This document shows positions 59,336 through 64,000 of a stretch of DNA of 64,000 nucleotides, piece after piece. The notes beneath the pieces were generated by a model. The model was given only the letters and a program-made list of their open reading frames with translations. It was not told where the DNA came from and did not search any database. The stretch's first letter is position 1, and each line of letters starts with the position of its first letter. Position numbers and translations under genes: made by a program. Origin of the DNA: Halobaculum sp. XH14 (GTDB lineage Archaea; Halobacteriota; Halobacteria; Halobacteriales; Haloferacaceae); NCBI RefSeq assembly GCF_032116555.1, contig NZ_CP134949.1:124001-188000 (forward strand), read 5' to 3'.

Positions 59336-59722
59336 GCCGGCGGACGACGGAGCTCCCGTGACCGCACGGCACGGTCACGGGGCGAACGCACGGGCGCTGC
59401 GGCGCGGTCGGCGGACCGAGCCGCCGCCGGGCGCTCCGGGCCGACGGTCCGGACCGCTCGACGAGCGGGGGCGACCCCGCTCCCCACGGATCGAACGCCC
59501 CGGCACCCGCCGGGGACGAGCCGATGACTGCCCTCCATGGACACGGTCCGGGCCAGCCCCGGACCCGGCGCGGTTCCGCCCCGATTCTTTCACCCCACCC
59601 ATCGAGCGACGGCTCCGCGGTCGGTCGCGTTCCTCGAACGAGCGTGACGACGGTGACGGGACCGACGACGGCAGCACCGCCGCCGACTGCGACGACCCGA
59701 GAAAACTGACCGTGGCGCCGCG
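59336..59722. other. Hairpin-rich convergent intergenic region
   Basis: 387 bp without a credible gene. It holds CCCGTGACCG/CGGTCACGGG (59355-59364, 59372-59381; perfect 10 bp), CGGCGG-n6-CCGCCG near 59410, GAGCGGGG-GCGA-CCCCGCTC near 59463, CCCCGGC-ACCC-GCCGGGG near 59498, and GGTCCGGG-n5-CCCCGGACC near 59542. The first is a likely cstA terminator; the series could end transcription from both sides. Confidence 0.65.
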
Positions 59723-60337
59723 TCAGCGACCGAACAGCCCGGAGAGCCGCGAGAGGAGTCCGCCATCGCGTCCCTCGTCGGGGTCGGCCCAGCCGGCGAA
59801 CGCGCGCCACACGTCGGCGTTCGTGCTCGCGACGTGCTCCTCGGCCTCGGGCGCGACGACGACGAGGTTCACCTCGTAGTGGCCGTAGTAGCCCCACCTG
59901 ATGAGCGTCCGCTCGCGGAAGCCCGAGACGAACGAGCGCACGTCCTCGGGCACCTCGGGCGCGACGACGACGAAGGTGAAGTCGGTGCTCTGGTGCTGTT
60001 CGTCGGCGTCGATCCAGTCGTCGGCCAGGTCGTCGGCCATCCCGACGTAGCGCTCCAGCATCGCGATCGTGACCGCGTCGGCCCGGCGGGCGAACAGGTG
60101 CTCCTCGATGGCGTGGTTGCCGTAGTTGATCGACTGGTGGATGAACTTCTTGCGGTTCTCCATCCGCAGCCGGCCGTACAGCGGGAAGCGCTCGCCGTCG
60201 ACCCGCCTGTCACGGTCCAGGTCGTAGTTGAACCTCAGGTCGTTCGCCACCCGGTCGAGGTACTCGTCGTCCCACTCGGGAATCTCCGGCTCCTCCTCCT
60301 CCGGCTCGATGCCGGGCGGAAACGGGTCGTCGCTCAT
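59723..60337 (-). CDS. Haloarchaeal conserved protein, unknown
   Basis: A 204-aa acidic protein that I cannot assign. After an acidic start (EPEEEEPEIPEWDDEYLDRV), it has a helical middle (RMENRKKFIHQSINYGNHAI and EEHLFARRADAVTIAMLERY, about 58-97), a strand TDFTFVVVAPEVPEDVRSFV (about 117-136) and a second one YEVNLVVVAPEAEEHVASTN. There is no membrane segment or cysteine. It overlaps the cupin gene by 4 nt (ATGA), so the two work as an operon; the cupin is upstream. Confidence 0.75.
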   Translation of the reverse strand: MSDDPFPPGIEPEEEEPEIPEWDDEYLDRVANDLRFNYDLDRDRRVDGERFPLYGRLRMENRKKFIHQSINYGNHAIEEHLFARRADAVTIAMLERYVGMADDLADDWIDADEQHQSTDFTFVVVAPEVPEDVRSFVSGFRERTLIRWGYYGHYEVNLVVVAPEAEEHVASTNADVWRAFAGWADPDEGRDGGLLSRLSGLFGR

Positions 60338-60705
60338 GCGTCCTCGTAGGCGTGGGCGTCGTCGGCCGCGGGCGGCGCGCCCACGACCAGCGCGACGGTC
60401 TCCTCGCCGTCCTCCGGGACGTGTGCGAACTGCGGGCTCCCCGGCTCGACGACGAACGCCTCGCCCGCGTCGACGACGTACGTCTCCTCGGGCGTGTCGA
60501 CGTGGAGTTCGCCCGAGACGACGTAGAACGCCTCCTCCTGCTCGTCGTGGTAGTGGTACGCGAGCGGAATCTCCTCGCCCGGCGCGACCTCGTACTGGTG
60601 GAGCGCGAACCGTTCGAGCCCGCAGGCGTCGCTGATGGACCGCTTGACGCTCGGGCGGTCGGGGGCGGCCGCGAGCGCCGACGGGTCCACGTGATGGTAG
60701 CTCAT
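60334..60705 (-). CDS. Cupin-domain protein
   Basis: A 123-aa single cupin barrel. Motif 1 is AYHYHDEQEEAFYVVSGEL (about 49-67) with the metal-binding His-x-His and Glu; motif 2 is PGSPQFAHVPEDGEE (about 88-102). The function could be a small dioxygenase, isomerase or sensor; the sequence does not say. The ATG at 60705 is taken over an upstream one that is not conserved. It is first in a two-gene operon and divergent from the 66-aa CGRC protein. Confidence 0.88.
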   Translation of the reverse strand: MSYHHVDPSALAAAPDRPSVKRSISDACGLERFALHQYEVAPGEEIPLAYHYHDEQEEAFYVVSGELHVDTPEETYVVDAGEAFVVEPGSPQFAHVPEDGEETVALVVGAPPAADDAHAYEDA

Positions 60706-60777
60706 ACCGTCACCTACGCGTGCCCCCTCAAAAGGCCCACGACAAACGTTAACTATCGAGCAGTACAATCCGGGGAC

Positions 60778-60978
60778 ATGGGCGGAAAGAAGGCCGAGTC
60801 GTGCGGTCGCTGCGCGATGAGTTCGACGAGCAGCCTGCTCGAGGACGCGGACCCCTACGAGGGCGACCGCATCGAACTCGAGGACCGGGAGGCCCGCGCC
60901 GTCTCGCCGGCCGCGTGGCTCGGCGGCGTGAAGGACCGAATCGACGCATGGGCGACCGGACTGACCTACGGCCGCTGA
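60778..60978 (+). CDS. 66-aa CGRC-motif small protein
   Basis: MGGKKAESCGRCAMSSTSSL begins a 66-aa acidic protein with a single CxxC pair (CGRC, 9-12), then EDADPYEGDRIELEDREARA and a C-terminal helix SPAAWLGGVKDRIDAWATGL. One CxxC could give a redox site or half of a shared zinc site. GTTAACTATC at about 60748-60757 is about 27 nt upstream, fitting a leaderless transcript. It probably belongs to a haloarchaea-only family. Confidence 0.65.
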   Translation: MGGKKAESCGRCAMSSTSSLLEDADPYEGDRIELEDREARAVSPAAWLGGVKDRIDAWATGLTYGR

Positions 60979-61067
60979 GTCGGCCCGGTCCCATCGGGCG
61001 TCGGCGAGCCGACTTCTTCACCGAACGTTCTCCACAAAAACCGTCACACAGCGGAACGCCGTCCCGC

Positions 61068-61397
61068 TCAGACGAGGACGTCGTACAGCGTAACCAGCAC
61101 GATGAAACTCCAGAGAAACACGCCGAACCCGTAGAACAGGAGCGGTAGACTGTATTGGGTCTCCGTCTCCGTCCCGAGCCAGCCACCCGTCGCGTCGAGC
61201 CCCTCGGCGGTTGCAAACCCGCCACCGTCCGCCGGCCCCGTGGTGCCGACGCTGAGGATGACGAGCACGAGCCCGCACCCGCCTCCGAAGAGGACGACGA
61301 ACCCCGAGCGTGTCGTGAAATGTATCGCTCCAACCGTGAGACAACCGAGGATGCCCGTATAGAGCAGAACGGGCCTCCAGAGTGCCGTGAGATTCAC
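61068..61397 (-). CDS. Three-span membrane protein, unknown
   Basis: A 109-aa protein from GTG 61397 with three hydrophobic segments (about 6-26, 32-52 and 82-105) and a Gly/Asp-rich loop (53-78). This looks like the small haloarchaeal membrane proteins of unknown function. CAAAAATTAACC at 61434-61445 is the nearest AT-rich box, about 40 nt upstream. It stands between the CGRC gene and the haem operon and is not coupled to either. Confidence 0.65.
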   Translation of the reverse strand: MNLTALWRPVLLYTGILGCLTVGAIHFTTRSGFVVLFGGGCGLVLVILSVGTTGPADGGGFATAEGLDATGGWLGTETETQYSLPLLFYGFGVFLWSFIVLVTLYDVLV

Positions 61398-61530
61398 GTC
61401 TGAGTACCGTAGCGAGCACGTGTGTCACCGCACGGTTAATTTTTGTGTCGGAGTGGACGCTCCCGCTCGACAATCGGAGCGGTTCAGTTTCGCCCCGAGG
61501 AGCACAGCGAACCCGAACCACCGCCGAGCG

Positions 61531-62274
61531 TCACGCGTTCTCGCCGACGACGCCGAGTTCCGCGACGACCGCCTCCGCGAGCGACGCGAACTCCGCCTCC
61601 GCCGGCACGACGTTCACCTCGACGCCCAGTTCCTCCGCCGTCTCGCGCGTCGGGTGGCCGATGCAGCCGACGACCGCCTCCGAGAGCCCCGCCAGCGCGG
61701 CGTCGCGGACGCCCCGCTCCGCGGCCGCGTCGAGGAAGTGCTCGACGGTCAGCGACGAGGTGAAACACGCGCCGGCCAGGTCGCGCTCGGCCGCCAGGTC
61801 GACCGATTTCCCGGCCCGCTCCGGGCGGACGAGTCGATAGAGCACCGTCTCGTTGACGGTCGCGCCGGCGCCCCGGAGTCCGTCCAGCAGCACCGGGCTC
61901 CCGTGGTCCGACCGGGCGACCTCGACCGTCGTCCCCGCCGCATCGTCGACGCGGTCCTCGAAGTCGTGGACCAGCCCCGCCGAGGAGTATTCCGAGGGGA
62001 CGAGTTCGACCGCCCAGCCCGCCTCGCTGGCGGCCTCCGCCGTCGCAGGGCCGATGGCCGCGAGCTTCGCGTCGCCGGGCTCCCAGCCGCCCCGTGCGGC
62101 GAGTTCGACGCCCGTCTTCGAGGTGAGCACGACCCACTCGGCCGACTCGGGCGTCGCGCCGGCCGGCTCGACCGCGAGCATCGGGTCCGCGACCGGCTCG
62201 ACGCCCAGATCCGTGAGCAGGTCGACCGCCGCCGACAGCCGCTCGTCGTCGGGGCGGAACACGGCGACGTTCAC
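61531..62274 (-). CDS. hemD: Uroporphyrinogen-III synthase
   Basis: Cyclises hydroxymethylbilane to uroporphyrinogen III with inversion of ring D. The 247-aa protein shows the weakly conserved two-domain HemD pattern: VAVFRPDDERLSAAVDLLTD at the start, SAEWVVLTSKTGVELAARGG (about 44-63), AAIGPATAEAASEAGWAVEL (about 71-90), CFTSSLTVEHFLDAAAERG (about 169-187) and VGCIGHPTRETAEELGVEVN. The GTG at 62274 overlaps the sumT stop (GTGA). It is the last gene of hemC-sumT-hemD. Confidence 0.92.
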   Translation of the reverse strand: MNVAVFRPDDERLSAAVDLLTDLGVEPVADPMLAVEPAGATPESAEWVVLTSKTGVELAARGGWEPGDAKLAAIGPATAEAASEAGWAVELVPSEYSSAGLVHDFEDRVDDAAGTTVEVARSDHGSPVLLDGLRGAGATVNETVLYRLVRPERAGKSVDLAAERDLAGACFTSSLTVEHFLDAAAERGVRDAALAGLSEAVVGCIGHPTRETAEELGVEVNVVPAEAEFASLAEAVVAELGVVGENA

Positions 62275-63125
62275 TCGCCGTCACCTCCGGGCGCGGCGTC
62301 GTCGCCTCCGGTGGCCGTCGCGTCCGCGTCGCCCCGCCCGCGGAGGAACTCGACGACGCGCTCGCGGGTCGCGGCCACCTCGCCGATGACGGTCACGGCC
62401 GGCGGTTCGATGCCCGCCTCGTCCCGCACCTCGACGGCGTCCGCGAGCGTCCCGGTCGCGGCGCGCATGTCGGGCCACGTGCCGCGCTCGACCAGCGCGA
62501 CGGGCGTCCCCGGGTCCATCCCGGCCTCGCGCAGCGCAGCGGTGTACTTCGGCAGCTTGCCGACGCCCATCAGCACGACGAGCGTGCCGCCGGTCGCCGC
62601 GAGCGCGTCCCAGTCCACCGCGGACTCCGCCTTCTCCGGGTCCTCGTGGCCCGTGACGAACGAGACGGATGAGGCGTGCTCGCGGTGTGTGACCGGGATC
62701 CCCGCGACGCCGGGCGCGGCGACCGCCGAGGTGACGCCGGGAACGACCTCGAAGGGGACCCCGTGCTCGGCGAGGTGTTCGGCCTCCTCGCCGCCGCGAC
62801 CGAACACGAACGGGTCGCCCCCCTTCAGCCGCACGACCGACCGCCCGGACTCGGCGAGTTCGACCAGCCTGTCGTTCGTGTGCTCCTGGCTCGTGCGCTC
62901 GCCGCCGGCGCGCTTGCCGACGTCCTCGCGCTTCGCCTCGGGGATGGACTCGAGGATCTCGGGACCCGGAAGCTTGTCGTGGAGCACGACGTCCGCCTCG
63001 TCGATGAGCCGGCGGGCCTTCACGGTCAGCAGTTCCGGGTCGCCGGGGCCCGAGCCGACGAGCGAGATCGTTCCGGGCGTTCCGTCCGGAGACCGCACGC
63101 CTCCGGCCGACTCCGGTCCGGTCAT
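62271..63125 (-). CDS. sumT: Uroporphyrinogen-III C-methyltransferase
   Basis: SAM-dependent enzyme that methylates uroporphyrinogen III at C2 and C7 to precorrin-2, opening sirohaem, haem (via sirohaem) and cobamide synthesis. The 284-aa product has the signatures ISLVGSGPGDPELLTVKARR (about 20-39), DVVLHDKL, VRLKGGDPFVFGRGGEE (about 97-113), EVVPGVTSAVAAPGVAGIPV (about 125-144) and VVLMGVGKLP (about 184-193). It overlaps hemC by 4 nt (ATGA) and hemD by 4 nt. Confidence 0.95.
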   Translation of the reverse strand: MTGPESAGGVRSPDGTPGTISLVGSGPGDPELLTVKARRLIDEADVVLHDKLPGPEILESIPEAKREDVGKRAGGERTSQEHTNDRLVELAESGRSVVRLKGGDPFVFGRGGEEAEHLAEHGVPFEVVPGVTSAVAAPGVAGIPVTHREHASSVSFVTGHEDPEKAESAVDWDALAATGGTLVVLMGVGKLPKYTAALREAGMDPGTPVALVERGTWPDMRAATGTLADAVEVRDEAGIEPPAVTVIGEVAATRERVVEFLRGRGDADATATGGDDAAPGGDGE

Positions 63126-64000
63126 TCCTCCTCCCTGGCGGCCTCGCCGTTCGCGTCCGCCTCGCGTTTCGCCGCCTCGATGAGGTCGGCCGCGCCGCGC
63201 TCGCGCAGGTCGGCCGCGAACTCGGCGGCCGCGTCGGCGTGCCGGCGGACCGGCAGGTCGCGGTTCGCCGCCACCTCCTCGCTCCCGTCGGCCGAGAGGA
63301 TCCGCGCGCGGACCTGCACGTGTTCTCCCTGCAGGAGCGCGCCGACGCCGATGGGCGCGATACAGCCGCCGCCCAGTTCCTTCAGGACGGTCCGCTCGAC
63401 GGTCGTGGCGATCCGGGTCGGCTGGTGTTCGACGGCGTCGTGGACGGCCTCCGTGGCGTCGCGGTCGGCAGTCGTGACGGCGATGGCACCCTGGCCCGGC
63501 GCGGGGACGAACTCCGCGCGTTCGAGCCGCTCGACCTCGTACTCGGGGCGGTCCAGCAGCCCGGAGCGTCGGAGGCCGGCCTCGGCGAGCACGACGGCGT
63601 CGAACTCCGTGTCGAGTTCGCGTTCGAGCGCCCGCCGCTGGAACTCCGAGAGGTCGTCGAACCACTCCTCGACCGTGCGGTCGTACTCGCTCCCGTCGCT
63701 GGAGGTGAGATCGCCCTTCCGGTCCCGTTTCTCCTCGACGCGGGCCTCGTGTTCGGCCTGGAGGTCCGGCGCGACGAGCTTCCGGAGCCGGGTGTCGACG
63801 TTGCCCCGGAGCGGCTCGACGGTGAGGTCGGGCCGGGCGGCGAGCACCTGCGCCTTCCGGCGGAGCGAGGACGTCCCCACGACCGAGCCGCTCGGGAGGT
63901 CCGCGACGGTGCCGCCCTCCCGGGAGACGAGCACGTCGCCCGACGGCGCGCGTTCCGGGACGCCCGCGACCCGGAGGTCGTCGGGCATCTCGGTCGGCAT
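63122..64000 (-). CDS. hemC: Porphobilinogen deaminase, N-terminus off the right edge
   Basis: Hydroxymethylbilane synthase joins four porphobilinogens. The 292 residues here cover the middle and C-terminal domains: GTSSLRRKAQVLAARPDLTV (substrate-binding Arg pair), RGNVDTRLRKL, AGLRRSGL, PAPGQGAIAV, and GGGCIAPIGVGALL with the cysteine that carries the dipyrromethane cofactor. About 80-90 N-terminal residues lie beyond the edge, so the Met at 64000 is not the true start. An acidic insert near 100-120 (RKGDLTSSDGSEYDRTVEE) is haloarchaeal. It is the first gene of the operon seen here. Confidence 0.95.
   Translation of the reverse strand: MPTEMPDDLRVAGVPERAPSGDVLVSREGGTVADLPSGSVVGTSSLRRKAQVLAARPDLTVEPLRGNVDTRLRKLVAPDLQAEHEARVEEKRDRKGDLTSSDGSEYDRTVEEWFDDLSEFQRRALERELDTEFDAVVLAEAGLRRSGLLDRPEYEVERLERAEFVPAPGQGAIAVTTADRDATEAVHDAVEHQPTRIATTVERTVLKELGGGCIAPIGVGALLQGEHVQVRARILSADGSEEVAANRDLPVRRHADAAAEFAADLRERGAADLIEAAKREADANGEAAREEE

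Overview
The window is chromosomal DNA of an extremely halophilic archaeon (Halobacteria). It is very GC-rich and nearly every predicted protein is strongly acidic. The information-processing genes are archaeal: the PolD small subunit, Orc1/Cdc6, RPA3, Hel308, KEOPS Cgi121, archaeal PurO and a Tfx regulator. Many start codons lie about 25-30 nt below an AT-rich box with no Shine-Dalgarno sequence, as expected for leaderless haloarchaeal transcripts. I cannot name the genus from sequence alone.

0-11 kb is a replication-origin neighbourhood: PolD small subunit, signal peptidase, orc1, a dyad-symmetric oriC, then the origin-associated GTPase / DUF2073 / Zn-ribbon operon. From memory, this order matches the main origin region of Haloferax volcanii. 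11-21 kb holds housekeeping and haloarchaea-specific genes (aspartate kinase, tryptophanase-family lyase, phosphoesterase, CPBP protease, PurO) and ends with tRNA-Gln(CUG). 21-35 kb carries Cgi121-hel308, lipA, the pdhABC 2-oxoacid dehydrogenase operon, a NucS-N/zinc-finger protein, a HAD hydrolase and a second Ski2-like helicase. 35-48 kb holds an acyl-CoA dehydrogenase, a 7Fe-type ferredoxin, a large HdrD-like membrane oxidoreductase, a stand-alone Cas4-like gene, a glutaredoxin-like/redoxin/Sua5 operon, a CNNM/CorC transporter and a PiT transporter. 48-64 kb holds TRAM and Tfx genes, a sugar nucleotidyltransferase, rpa3-rpap3, a CobW metallochaperone, an ArsA-type ATPase, CstA, and the hemC-sumT-hemD operon, which runs off the right edge.

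Links between genes: oriC, Orc1, PolD and RPA3 serve replication; Hel308 serves fork repair. LipA makes the cofactor attached to PdhC. Cgi121 and Sua5 both belong to tRNA t6A synthesis. The acyl-CoA dehydrogenase, ferredoxin and HdrD-like protein plausibly form an electron-transfer set. HemC, HemD and SumT lead to sirohaem or cobamides.

The most unusual content is outside the genes. Four copies of one dispersed element carry strings of perfect hairpins with 3-nt loops; stem sequences differ between copies while pairing is kept. Four genes have their last codons and stop repeated just downstream. ORB-like sequences recur outside oriC, including the orc1 leader and a perfect 19-bp inverted pair inside the PolD gene. 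Six helically phased 11-bp repeats sit upstream of the CobW gene. A 10-bp duplication has broken a small zinc-ribbon gene. No CRISPR array, rRNA, transposase or prophage was seen.
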